Source: Pseudobacter sp. (GTDB lineage Bacteria > Bacteroidota > Bacteroidia > Chitinophagales > Chitinophagaceae). From it: DNA of 64,000 nt. Under the pieces are notes generated by a model that was given only the letters and a program-made list of their open reading frames with translations, ran no database searches and was not told the origin of the DNA. Each line of letters starts with the position of its first letter. Within the stretch, counting starts at the first letter, position 1. The stretch is taken from positions 434,001-498,000 of the forward strand of contig JAFIGX010000003.1 of assembly GCA_017849455.1 (NCBI GenBank), read 5' to 3'. Shown here piece by piece: positions 43,678-51,863 of this stretch. The position numbers and the translations under genes were made by a program.

Positions 43678-44399
43678 CAGCTTTCCTGTTTATCGAATGG
43701 TGGAAAATTGATCTTCATGCCGGGTTTGAGATTGCGCAGGCTGCTGAGGCCATTGGCCTTGGCCACCTGCAGAAAATACTTGCTGTCGTTATAGATATTG
43801 TATGTCATCAGGTCGAGGCGGTCGGCAGCCCTGGATTCCCGGTAGTGCGTGAGATCGGGCGACTTTGCTTTCTCCGTGGCGGCACGCGCTTCCTGCGCCA
43901 GGTAATTGAGAAAGGTAGCGCTGATCTTTACCCGCAAAGGGGAACCATCCCTGTTGAACAATGTGTAATTGATATCCAGGTTGGAGAGGATGCAGGGAAA
44001 TTTGATCTCCGATCCCCAGAATAATTTCAGGAAGCGCGGCCGGTGGATATCACCATCGAAATCATACACGCAACCCAGGAATGCCGCCAACTGGTCTTTG
44101 ACCTCTTTTACTTTTTTACCTTTTAACTGCGGATAGATATAGCCTTGCATAGTGCCGGTACCATCCAGCACGAAATCCAGCTTGAGCTGTTCGGGCACTG
44201 TTGATTTGAACCGTGGGTCCGTGCCCTGGTTACCATGTCCGCGGCGGGTATCCAGCTCGATCTTGAAATTCTTGGTGAACGATTCCGGGTTGATGGGAAC
44301 CGTGAACATGCGACTGGGATCTTCGCTGTCCTTGGCGAAATTCCTGTCGCGGAACGAGTGGATGGTCAGCTTGACCAGTTCTTTCCTGTTATCTTTCAT
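43677..44399 (-). CDS. pvc7: LysM-tailed inner baseplate/tube-initiator protein (Pvc7-like)
   Basis: A 240-aa protein. The core has FTVPINPESFTKNFKIEL and LKLDFVLDGTGTM, the pattern of the CIS tube protein family. The C-terminus is a LysM-like domain (DLMTYNIYNDSKYFLQVAKANGL...LKPGMKINFPP). It links the spike to the tube in Afp/PVC baseplates. Its first eleven bases overlap the end of the DUF5908 gene and its stop overlaps the pvc8 start by one base, indicating translational coupling. Confidence 0.9.
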   Translation of the reverse strand: MKDNRKELVKLTIHSFRDRNFAKDSEDPSRMFTVPINPESFTKNFKIELDTRRGHGNQGTDPRFKSTVPEQLKLDFVLDGTGTMQGYIYPQLKGKKVKEVKDQLAAFLGCVYDFDGDIHRPRFLKLFWGSEIKFPCILSNLDINYTLFNRDGSPLRVKISATFLNYLAQEARAATEKAKSPDLTHYRESRAADRLDLMTYNIYNDSKYFLQVAKANGLSSLRNLKPGMKINFPPFDKQES

Positions 44400-44565
44400 T
44401 TTTTTCTTTCAGTATTTCAAGAATCCTTTCAATGCAGGTATGGATCATGGCTTCGCCGGGCGCAGCATCATTATCGCCGGAGGTGCCGGCGGCGGCGCCT
44501 GCCGTGGCATTGCCTTCTGGCACCACAGTGGCTTTGATGATCAGTTCTCTTATTTCTATTGGCAT
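44389..44565 (-). CDS. pvc6: DUF5908 protein (Pvc6-like)
   Basis: A 58-aa protein beginning MPIEIRELIIKATV, the diagnostic start of DUF5908, with a Gly/Ala-rich middle and a C-terminal helix (CIERILEILKEKNER). DUF5908 proteins occupy the pvc6 position between tube and LysM proteins in eCIS loci. It starts 10 bases after the second tube gene and overlaps pvc7 by 11 bases. Confidence 0.9.
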   Translation of the reverse strand: MPIEIRELIIKATVVPEGNATAGAAAGTSGDNDAAPGEAMIHTCIERILEILKEKNER

Positions 44566-44575
44566 TATATATTAT

Positions 44576-45085
44576 TTAGCTTTCAGCCGGACGGGCATCG
44601 AACCCACTCCTGAATACGATCCGGTTGTAATTCAGTTCGAGGGTCTCTATCAGCACTTCACTCCGTTCCGCATTCAGCTCGCCGATCTTCCACGAGCGGG
44701 GCCATACCCAACTGGCGCTCCAGAACAGGAGCGGATCGTGGTTCTCATTGAGCAACTGTACTTCCACGTTAGGAAGTGGAACGATCTCCTCATCTTCGAA
44801 GGTCTGCTTGAACCAGTCGGACAGGGCAGAGTCCTTTTTCAATACGCCTCTTTTCAGCACCAGTGGGCCGTACTTGCGGCGCATGGGCACCACATGTTCA
44901 TAACCATTCTCCCCGCCTTCCTTCACATTTTCCGTGTCGAGGTTGGCATCGAGCCCGGCGACGGACTGGAAGCGCATATCCACCACTTCATTCTGCTGGC
45001 TGGCGTATTTCAGTCCTTCGAAGATTACCCGGAAATAGAACCCTACGGTTTGATAGATGCTTTCCGGCTGACTATCTTTTTTCAT
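44576..45085 (-). CDS. pvc5: Second tail-tube protein (Pvc5-like, gp19 family)
   Basis: A 169-aa protein of the gp19/Hcp-like tube fold: FYFRVIFEGL, a FQSVAGLD segment matching the sequence SVAGLD/EVSGLD of tube proteins, VLKRGVLKKDSALSDWF, VQLLNENHDPLLFWSASWVWP and a final VLIETLELNYNRI. Compared with the first tube protein it is longer with an extra loop (NVKEGGENGYEHV). In PVC the Pvc5 ring is the adaptor between the baseplate and the Pvc1 tube. Confidence 0.88.
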   Translation of the reverse strand: MKKDSQPESIYQTVGFYFRVIFEGLKYASQQNEVVDMRFQSVAGLDANLDTENVKEGGENGYEHVVPMRRKYGPLVLKRGVLKKDSALSDWFKQTFEDEEIVPLPNVEVQLLNENHDPLLFWSASWVWPRSWKIGELNAERSEVLIETLELNYNRIVFRSGFDARPAES

Positions 45086-45102
45086 AACGGTCTGCTTTCG
45101 TA

Positions 45103-45570
45103 TTAATCCACATTCATGATCTCGAGACCTTCATGCACCAATTCCATGGTCTCGATAGCCACTTCATTGGCATCTGCTTTCAGGTCGGTCGATTGAACTT
45201 TGGACGGCCATGCATTCAGCAGCCGCCAGGTGATGATGGCCTCATGGTTTTCGTTCAGCAGTTTAATGGTGACCGTTCTCCGGTACATGGAGCCTGTCTT
45301 ATTGCCTTCCTGGAAATAATAGGTCTTGCGCCATTCCTTGAAATAGTCATAATCACCTTCGAATGTGCCGCGTTTCAGGGTTATGTTGCTGAACTTGGTG
45401 AGACCTGGCTGTTTGCTCTTATTGTATTTCCGGCTGTTGCCTTCGCGGTATTCGATCACTTCCGTTTCGAAATCAAGTCCGCTCACTTCGGTGAAACCGA
45501 TCCGGAAGTTTTCACCCCATTCAACCTGGAAATGGAATTTAGGTATGGGATAATCTCCTTTAGCTGCCAT
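45103..45570 (-). CDS. pvc1: Major inner tube protein (Pvc1-like, gp19 family)
   Basis: A 155-aa protein: PIPKFHFQVEWGENFRIGFTEVSGLD at the N-terminus, ITLKRGTFEGDYDYFKEW, VTIKLLNENHEAIITWRLLNAWP and a final VAIETMELVHEGLEI. These are the conserved blocks of T4-like tail tube and eCIS tube proteins, which stack as hexameric rings within the sheath. It is placed next to its paralogue pvc5. Confidence 0.93.
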   Translation of the reverse strand: MAAKGDYPIPKFHFQVEWGENFRIGFTEVSGLDFETEVIEYREGNSRKYNKSKQPGLTKFSNITLKRGTFEGDYDYFKEWRKTYYFQEGNKTGSMYRRTVTIKLLNENHEAIITWRLLNAWPSKVQSTDLKADANEVAIETMELVHEGLEIMNVD

Positions 45571-45611
45571 AAAAAATAATTTTTACGTGATGAAAGAATT
45601 GTTTGATTGGC

Positions 45612-46547
45612 TTATTTGCATTTGTTCTTCGGGTCGACCTCTGCAATGGCTTTGATCAGGTTATCACGGTTAGCCATCAACGTTTCCTTTTCCTTGTTGG
45701 CGGTCACCAGGTCGGCATTGAGGTCATCCACCCGTTTGTCCAGATTCGTTTTTTCCGTATTCAGCTCATTGTAATAGTCGTTGCCTTTGAGCGGGAAAGT
45801 AAGCATGGGCTCCAGTTCGCATACTTCAGCAGGCGGAGCGCATTTTTCATCGCCGGCCTCATTGCCCTGTTTGTATTTTTCTTTCTTGGCCTCTCCATTG
45901 CCCAGGCAGGCGAGGGTCAGTTGCCATTCGTAGATCACTGTCTTCAATCCATATTTCGAGCAGATCACGGCATTGATCTCGTAGGCCAGCTTGAGCGCTT
46001 TCACCAGCAGCTCGATGAGCTTGTCCCTGGTAGCGATGGCGGCATCCAGTTTTTCGGCATATTTCGTAAGACAGGCGAGAATGCCGGCATTGATATCGGG
46101 ATTGTTGAGGCATTTGATGCAATTCACCAGTTCATCATAATCTGATTTCAATCCGTCGAGCCGGATATAGAAATCGCGCACCATGCAATAGAGAATATCG
46201 ATCGCCTTGAGTGTGCTTTCGGTAGTGCAGCAGATATTTTTCACCTGTGATGAGAATATCTCCATTTGCTGGCATACTGCCAGTGAAAGATCGCTGGCTT
46301 TGGATAGGTCTTCGAACCAGGCTTTCACCTTATCGCGCATGGAGAGGGCGGAATCCACCTGCTTTTGTAACTGTTTGGCTTTTTCATCGGCTTCCTTATA
46401 TTTCTGGTTCACATCATCCAGTTGTTTCTGCCAGGTCTCGTAGCAGCAATCCCCTTTGGGATCATCGGGCTTATCGGGCCAGCAGCATTTTTTGATCTTG
46501 TCGTCCAGTTCGTCCGGGAGTGGACAATATTTATGTATCGTGAGCAT
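45612..46547 (-). CDS. Cys-rich helical protein of unknown function, eCIS
   Basis: A 311-aa protein, mostly coiled coil, with paired cysteines (KKCCWPDK, GDCCYETW, NICCTTES, NCIKCLN). A long helix near residues 40-80 (YKEADEKAKQLQKQVDSAL) and a C-terminal coiled coil (LNTEKTNLDKRVDDLNADL) are clear. It has no signal peptide and matches no domain I recognise. It lies between the sheath and tube genes, next to a second Cys-rich helical gene of similar length. A structural role in the particle is inferred from position only. Confidence 0.75.
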   Translation of the reverse strand: MLTIHKYCPLPDELDDKIKKCCWPDKPDDPKGDCCYETWQKQLDDVNQKYKEADEKAKQLQKQVDSALSMRDKVKAWFEDLSKASDLSLAVCQQMEIFSSQVKNICCTTESTLKAIDILYCMVRDFYIRLDGLKSDYDELVNCIKCLNNPDINAGILACLTKYAEKLDAAIATRDKLIELLVKALKLAYEINAVICSKYGLKTVIYEWQLTLACLGNGEAKKEKYKQGNEAGDEKCAPPAEVCELEPMLTFPLKGNDYYNELNTEKTNLDKRVDDLNADLVTANKEKETLMANRDNLIKAIAEVDPKNKCK

Positions 46548-46594
46548 AGCAAAAAGATTAAAGGATTAAATGGTTTTGATTCAGTGAAAGCGTG

Positions 46595-47581
46595 TTAATC
46601 GCATCCGCAGGGATCATCTTCGCCTTTTTCCACACAAACGCCGGCTTTCACATCGTCGCAGATCTTGCAGATATCGCACTTGCATTTTTCAAGGCCGCCA
46701 TCCTTGATGCACTTGCATTCAGGACAGCAGAGCTCTTCCGTAGCTTCTTTCGTTCCCTTGTACAAGCTTCTCCTGAAATACAGGCCGGATGTGGCTTTGG
46801 TGAGTTCCTGCACCGCCTTGGTCAGATCTTCCTGTGCTTTCTTCAGGTCTTCCGCGCCCTTCTTCATTTTTTCCTGGATCAGGTCGTCGAAGGCCTTCGA
46901 TTTGTCCTGGAGGTTTTTTTGTAATGGTTCCAGTGAAGACACGTTGGAGAAGACCTGTATGCCGGTAACTCTTGTTGCGGAGTGATAGATGAGGTCCATT
47001 TCATGAAGGATCTCTTTGGGAAGGTTCACGAGCTTGTCGAGGATCTCTTCGGCATTTTCGCATTTGGGCTCTTTATCTGCTCCATCGAGACAATCGCCGG
47101 TCGATTTGCCGGTGAGCAGTTTTTTCTGGGAAGAATTGCAGATCTCATCCAAACAGGTCTCCAGCTTATCGCCAGCTTCCTTGAGGTCTTTGAACTTCAC
47201 TTTGGCTTCCTTGGCTGTTTTGGTGATATCTTTCAGCGCGGCAGCCAGGTCATCATTCCATTTCTTATAATTCTTCACATTATCCTTGATATCATCGTTC
47301 ACCTGGACCAGCTCCACGCCCATTGCCAGTTCGAGGTTCCGGTAATACCGGTAATTGGTTTCGGTCTTCACGAATGCGCATTGCTTATCGTCGTACAACT
47401 GGCGTGCGCCGTAGCGGGCCTGTTCCCACTGGCGGGCTTCCCCGAATTTAATGGCGAGATCGCTGCACACTTTTTTCCGTTCCACTTCGATCGATTTCTC
47501 CGTGGGCGTTCCGGTGTCCTTGCATTTGTTGCAATCATCATCCTGGTCTTGCTGACGAGGATTTTTGGTATTATAGACCAT
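46595..47581 (-). CDS. Cys-rich coiled-coil protein of unknown function, eCIS
   Basis: A 328-aa protein. The N-terminus has DCNKCKDTG, the middle is helical (DDLAAALKDITKTAKEAKVK and ALEDLKKAQEDL-type heptads near 230-265), and the C-terminus is a dense Cys cluster (LCCPECKCIK, KCKCDICKICDD, DPCGCD) that could bind metal or form disulphides. It follows the sheath gene by 26 bases and precedes another Cys-rich helical gene. The family is not recognised. It might be a particle-decorating or cap-proximal component, but this is position-based inference. Confidence 0.75.
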   Translation of the reverse strand: MVYNTKNPRQQDQDDDCNKCKDTGTPTEKSIEVERKKVCSDLAIKFGEARQWEQARYGARQLYDDKQCAFVKTETNYRYYRNLELAMGVELVQVNDDIKDNVKNYKKWNDDLAAALKDITKTAKEAKVKFKDLKEAGDKLETCLDEICNSSQKKLLTGKSTGDCLDGADKEPKCENAEEILDKLVNLPKEILHEMDLIYHSATRVTGIQVFSNVSSLEPLQKNLQDKSKAFDDLIQEKMKKGAEDLKKAQEDLTKAVQELTKATSGLYFRRSLYKGTKEATEELCCPECKCIKDGGLEKCKCDICKICDDVKAGVCVEKGEDDPCGCD

Positions 47582-47607
47582 ATTGAAAAAGTTTTAAGGA
47601 TTGGTAA

Positions 47608-49011
47608 TTAAGATTCCTGGAGCATCTTGTGCATGAAGCGCAGGATGATGAACTCTGCCGGGCGTACTACGGCCATGCCGATCTCCACGATCATGCGGCC
47701 TTCCCAGATATCCAGCTCGGTCATGGTCTCATTCAAACCCACTTTCACGAAAAATGCTTCGCGGGTGGTGGTGCCCATGAGTGCGCCTGCTTTCCATTGC
47801 AGGGTGAGATAATTCTCGATCATGGATTTCACCCTGATCCAGGTATTGCGGTCATTGGGCTCGAACACGAATTGTTCGGTGGCGTTCTTCACGGATTCTT
47901 CCACCATATTGAAGAACCTGCGCACCGACACATAGCGCCATTCGTTATCATTACCGGCGAGGGTGCGGGCGCCCCAGATGATGGCAGGGCCGCGGCCGGG
48001 GAAGGAGCGTATCACATTCACGGACTTACCATCCTGCACATCCACATTCAATCCTTCCTGTTGTTTGGCGCTGATGACCACTTCAGGCCGGATGGCGTAA
48101 TCCAAACCAACATTGGCAGGCGCTTTCCATACGCCACGGGTATCATCTACCTGTGCATACTTGCCTACCACAGCGGAAGAGGCCGGCAGAACGAGTTCGA
48201 TGTCATTGATGGCGCCAATGGCCTGGTGATAAAAAGCATTATTCTTGGATTTTAGTTCCTGCAGCGTGCCGCTCAGTGAGCCGTCGCCTTTGCCGACGAT
48301 CGCTACGGTGGCCCCGGAAGCATCATACTGGTAATCCAGCCTGGTGTAGACCCTGGGATAATAGATAGCTGCATACTTGCGGGTATCGATATCTCCGAAA
48401 TCTTCATTGCGGAAAGTAGTGATAGGGTCGAACGCAATATCAGTAGGGTTCACCCAAACGTCCATCACTGTGAAGCGGTCTTTCAGATCGGCGCACTGGT
48501 CCATGGCTTCTTTGTGGAGGGCATAATAATTGCCCGGCTCGGCCATGCTCAACCCATCGGGGAAGAGGATCAGCGTAACTTCATTGACCTTGGCCACTTC
48601 GGTCAGGCCACCGCGTAAGGTTTCCAGGTCGATGACCCCGCCGCTGCTGTAATCGCCCACAGCCACGATATAGCAGTCCCCGCCTCCGTTAATGAAGAAC
48701 ATCTGCAATGAATAATACATCAGGTATTTGGAGGGGGTCAGCACTTTTCCCTGTATATCGATCTTCCCGGTTTGCGTGGTATCGATCGTAACCTGGATGG
48801 TCGTTTCGGGAAAGGGCAGGCCAAACATCTGCTCATATTCCAGCATGGAAGAGATCCGTTTCGGCTTGTTCAGCAGGTCGCCCGGTTCTTTCAGTTGTGC
48901 TTTCTCCGTATAGCCGATAAAAGCAGGGATGGCCGTTTCAACGGAGGCGATAGATGGCGGGAGCTTCGGTATTTCTTCGATATACACTCCCGGGGTTTTG
49001 TATTCTGCCAT
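47608..49011 (-). CDS. pvc2: Contractile tail sheath protein (Pvc2-like)
   Basis: A 467-aa protein starting MAEYKTPGVYIEEIPKLPPS, the classic sheath N-terminus, followed by VETAIPAFIGYTEKAQ. The C-terminal domain includes RGPAIWGARTLA-type sequence (GRGPAIIWGARTL), WRYVSVRRFFNMVEESVKNATEQFVFEPND and the final GMAVVRPAEFIILRFMHKML. Only one sheath gene is present, whereas PVC/Afp have three, so this locus is expected to build a homopolymeric sheath. Confidence 0.95.
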   Translation of the reverse strand: MAEYKTPGVYIEEIPKLPPSIASVETAIPAFIGYTEKAQLKEPGDLLNKPKRISSMLEYEQMFGLPFPETTIQVTIDTTQTGKIDIQGKVLTPSKYLMYYSLQMFFINGGGDCYIVAVGDYSSGGVIDLETLRGGLTEVAKVNEVTLILFPDGLSMAEPGNYYALHKEAMDQCADLKDRFTVMDVWVNPTDIAFDPITTFRNEDFGDIDTRKYAAIYYPRVYTRLDYQYDASGATVAIVGKGDGSLSGTLQELKSKNNAFYHQAIGAINDIELVLPASSAVVGKYAQVDDTRGVWKAPANVGLDYAIRPEVVISAKQQEGLNVDVQDGKSVNVIRSFPGRGPAIIWGARTLAGNDNEWRYVSVRRFFNMVEESVKNATEQFVFEPNDRNTWIRVKSMIENYLTLQWKAGALMGTTTREAFFVKVGLNETMTELDIWEGRMIVEIGMAVVRPAEFIILRFMHKMLQES

Positions 49012-49066
49012 ATACGTTGTTTTTTAAGTTAAAGTATTATTGGTTTTATGATGATGGTTTAGTATG

Positions 49067-50386
49067 CTAAGGAACTACGGGAAATAATTTCGACCGGGGC
49101 ACGATGATGTCCGTGAACAGTTGGCCTGCTTCCAGTCGCACCAGTTCATGCCCTGTGGGCTGTGGTAAATAATGATACGTGTTGTCCGATTCTTTTTTGA
49201 AAAGAACGGCCGACCAGGTGTAGGGCCTCGGTGCCCTGGAGATCAGGGCCCGCTCGGTGAATACCAGGAAGTCGGACGGATAGTCGCCATTGTTGAATTT
49301 TTGTTTTTTGTCGTTGATATATCGCCAGTAGGTCAGGCGGCTGGTTACAGGGACCTCGAATACAGGGGCGGGCTGCCTGCTGCCATCCGGGTTCCGGCGT
49401 GTTTGCAGGAACCCGTTGTTATCGAAGAGTTGGAATGCAGGATCGGCCGGATCGATCTTCACCTGTACCATCCCCCAATAGCTGCCTGCAGGAATGGAAG
49501 GATCGAGGAAGATCAGTTTACCGGATGCCGTATAATTATCGGATGCGGACACTTTGTAGGAATACACAGCCGATGTGGTTGCCGGGTTTGCCGGGATGGT
49601 GATCAGGTCTTCTGCACTGAAATCGAGCAATACTTTCTGCAATGGGCGATTGCTATGCGTGCTGAAACTCCCGGCAGTATTGCCACCGGCATCGGTGAGG
49701 GAAAAGGAAAAATCCGTGACGCCGGGCGATCCATCGAGGTGATAATAGAACCGGGGCGAAACCAGCACTCTGTCGTTTTCATTGGCGAAACCGTTGCCGG
49801 CAATATTGCGCCACTGGTCGCCATTATTGTCCTTGAAAAACTCACGGAGATCAGTAGGTGAAAATAGCACCAGTTCGCCCTGCTCATACCTGTGGCCTGC
49901 ATCGAACCCCGATACCGGGCTGGTGAGATACGGCCAGCTTCGCTGGCCGGTAATACTTTCATTGCTGAAATAGTACGAGGCGTTGATGGCACGGTGGAAC
50001 AGGCCATTGGTATAGCTGTCGACCGAAGGGTTCTTTCTGACAATACCTATATTAATGGTGAAACCGGCAGGCAGGGGTATTTTGGGAGTATACAAAACAG
50101 TGCCATCCGGCAGTGCTGTTGCATTCACCTCCACCACCACTTTGAAACCGGAGTAGGTATCGAGCAGCCGGAGGTGATAGTTGTCGAACACTTCATGTTG
50201 TTCCGGCGCCAACTCGAAAGCGAGGTCCTGGCTGATAGAGGGCATGCCGCGCATAAACCTGTCCTGCAGGAAAATGATCCTGTCTTCCTGGTTGGGATAC
50301 TGGAAGATGCTACCTCCTTTCAGTTCGGAGAGGTAGAACTCATGGGTCATCCTGACCTCGAACAATGTTTTATAGATCAGTGGCAT
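49067..50386 (-). CDS. Unknown eCIS-associated protein between cap and sheath
   Basis: A 439-aa, beta-rich, soluble protein. It begins with MPLIYKTLFEVRMTHEFYLSEL and has VVVEVNATALPDGTVLYTPKI, an Asp/Pro-rich middle with a SSYKVSASDNYTASGKLIFLD-like beta-sandwich region, and ends LFTDIIVPRSKLFPVVP. I recognise no domain. Its start codon overlaps the pvc16 stop by one base, so it is made together with the cap protein; the tight coupling suggests a cap partner, adaptor or surface-exposed component. It could replace the missing tail-fibre function, but nothing in the sequence shows this. Confidence 0.72.
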   Translation of the reverse strand: MPLIYKTLFEVRMTHEFYLSELKGGSIFQYPNQEDRIIFLQDRFMRGMPSISQDLAFELAPEQHEVFDNYHLRLLDTYSGFKVVVEVNATALPDGTVLYTPKIPLPAGFTINIGIVRKNPSVDSYTNGLFHRAINASYYFSNESITGQRSWPYLTSPVSGFDAGHRYEQGELVLFSPTDLREFFKDNNGDQWRNIAGNGFANENDRVLVSPRFYYHLDGSPGVTDFSFSLTDAGGNTAGSFSTHSNRPLQKVLLDFSAEDLITIPANPATTSAVYSYKVSASDNYTASGKLIFLDPSIPAGSYWGMVQVKIDPADPAFQLFDNNGFLQTRRNPDGSRQPAPVFEVPVTSRLTYWRYINDKKQKFNNGDYPSDFLVFTERALISRAPRPYTWSAVLFKKESDNTYHYLPQPTGHELVRLEAGQLFTDIIVPRSKLFPVVP

Positions 50387-50988
50387 CAGTGGTGATCGGG
50401 TATTTTAGCAATATTGGTTTCAATCTCTTCGATCAGCGGCACTTCGCGTACACTTACCCGTTCGGTAAGGGCGATCAGCCGCAGTTTGTACATCACGAAA
50501 GGGATCTGCCTGCCCCCGAGCGATCCCCAGAGGTGGTTGATCTGTTCGAATGTGAGCGTGTATAATTCCATGGTGAACCGCAGGTCGAGCAATTCAGCGT
50601 CGAGTGGCGGTATGCCTCCGGTGGAATAGCTATAGGAAAAAGAATTCCTGCTTTGAAAAAATTTGATGATGGTGGATAACCGTTCCAGGGCGTGGATGTA
50701 ATCATCGCCGGAATAGTTACAGGTGATCAGAATATACAGGTTGAGGAAAACGGGCGGATTCTCATAAATAGCAGGGCCGCCGTATCCTTTTTTGAGGGCG
50801 GAAGTATTCTTGAGAGTGCTCTCTTCTTCGAGATTCACCAGTGTGATCACGATCCGCTTGGTGAGCGTATCGCCACTGGTCGTTTCCAGCAACCCGATAT
50901 TGTCGACGACCACGTCGGCACTACCGATGGATTTGCTGATAAAATCATCCAGCTCATTGCGGAGCAATAAAAGGGCCTTATCAATCAT
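50386..50988 (-). CDS. pvc16: eCIS cap/terminator protein (Pvc16-like, DUF4255)
   Basis: A 200-aa DUF4255 protein: MIDKALLLLRNELDDFI, VVDNIGLLETTSGDTLTKRIVITLVNLEEES, PVFLNLYILITCNY, DYIHALERLSTIIKFFQSRNSF and LTFEQINHLWGSLGG. All are typical of the family that caps the distal end of the eCIS tube and sheath. It is the first gene of the minus-strand run; the 5' leader carries a 9-bp hairpin about 45 bases before the ATG. Confidence 0.93.
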   Translation of the reverse strand: MIDKALLLLRNELDDFISKSIGSADVVVDNIGLLETTSGDTLTKRIVITLVNLEEESTLKNTSALKKGYGGPAIYENPPVFLNLYILITCNYSGDDYIHALERLSTIIKFFQSRNSFSYSYSTGGIPPLDAELLDLRFTMELYTLTFEQINHLWGSLGGRQIPFVMYKLRLIALTERVSVREVPLIEEIETNIAKIPDHH

Positions 50989-51032
50989 GTTGGTTGATTG
51001 AAGCGTTAAAGCTTAATACAATAGGTTGTTTT

Positions 51033-51058
51033 CTGTGCGGTCGTTGAAAACCACACAG
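51033..51058 (-). promoter_or_regulatory. Leader hairpin upstream of the eCIS operon
   Basis: The arms 51033-51041 and 51050-51058 pair over nine positions in the minus-strand RNA with one G-U wobble. The loop is eight bases and lies about 45 bases before the pvc16 start codon. It may affect translation or mark a processing site. No clear promoter was assigned. Confidence 0.35.
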
Positions 51059-51249
51059 CAGGTGATGCTTACAGTGCGTTTGAGACTAACTAATCAGTGG
51101 AGAACGGATTACCAATCCAGAGCTGTAGCAGAATTTTTTCGGTGTAATTTGGAAACGGGGGGAGGGAAAATCAAGATGAAGGTAAACTGATTTTCCATTT
51201 ATAACAATACCACGAAGTGGTAAAAGTTATCAACATTATTTGATGATGA

Positions 51250-51765
51250 TCATTTTTCGGCAGACCCGTTTTTCAATGCCGTAATCGTTTGCCGCACTAA
51301 TTCGGGTTCGAATCCTTTTTGCAACAGGTAATCCGTCGTTTTGCCCATTTTCACGAACCGGTTCACTCCTTCGCCCCTGATCGACTGCCATTTTTCTTCC
51401 GCCAGTTTTTGCAACGTACGCTGGTAATCATTTTCATCGATCTCTTTCATGGCTTTCCTGATGCAGTATTCACTGACCTGGCGTTGCTTCAGTTCATATT
51501 TTATTTTCACGCGGCCCCAATGCTTCATACGGAATTTGCCACCCGCGAATTGTATGGCAAAACGTTCTTCATTCAGGTAATCTTCTTCTATGAGTTGCGA
51601 CAGCAGCTCTTCCACTTCCGGTTTCCTCAGTCCCAAAGAATACAGTTTCTCCTTCACTTCAGTATGGGAGCGTTCCTGGTAAGCGCAGTAATGACGGATC
51701 TTTGTCTGAACCTGGCTCAATGGGATCTTTGGGACGGGAGAGATATGACGTTGCCTGTATGACAT
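51250..51765 (-). CDS. recX: RecX regulatory protein
   Basis: A 171-aa protein from the ATG at 51765. It is made of the three-helix RecX repeats: IRHYCAYQERSHTEVKEKLYSLG, EDYLNEERFAIQFAGGKFRMKHWGRVKIKYEL, and KMGKTTDYLLQKGFEPELV. RecX binds RecA filaments and limits recombinase activity. recA is not in the window. Codons about 11-21 form one arm of a 33-bp inverted repeat whose other arm lies upstream of the gene, so the start codon sits in the loop. Confidence 0.9.
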   Translation of the reverse strand: MSYRQRHISPVPKIPLSQVQTKIRHYCAYQERSHTEVKEKLYSLGLRKPEVEELLSQLIEEDYLNEERFAIQFAGGKFRMKHWGRVKIKYELKQRQVSEYCIRKAMKEIDENDYQRTLQKLAEEKWQSIRGEGVNRFVKMGKTTDYLLQKGFEPELVRQTITALKNGSAEK

Positions 51766-51861
51766 GAAATAGTATGCAAATTTAAGCGTACCAATATTAT
51801 TTAGGAAACTTACCAATGATCCTACCAATCCCAAAGATCCCATTGAGCCAGGTTCAGACAA
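51702..51861. repeat. 33-bp perfect inverted repeat flanking the recX start codon
   Basis: The arms are 51702-51734 (inside recX) and 51829-51861 (upstream, three bases before the protease stop). The 94-base loop holds the recX start codon at 51765. The upstream arm is an inverted copy of recX coding sequence (the region encoding PKIPLSQVQT), which points to an inverted duplication. Confidence 0.85.
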
Positions 51862-51863
51862 GA

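Noticed and set aside
29381..50988. Contractile tail prophage or R-type pyocin
   Set aside because: DUF4255 cap, DUF5908, CIS_TMP, Pvc15 ATPase and DUF4157 cargo mark an eCIS. No capsid, terminase, portal, integrase, holin or lysin is present.
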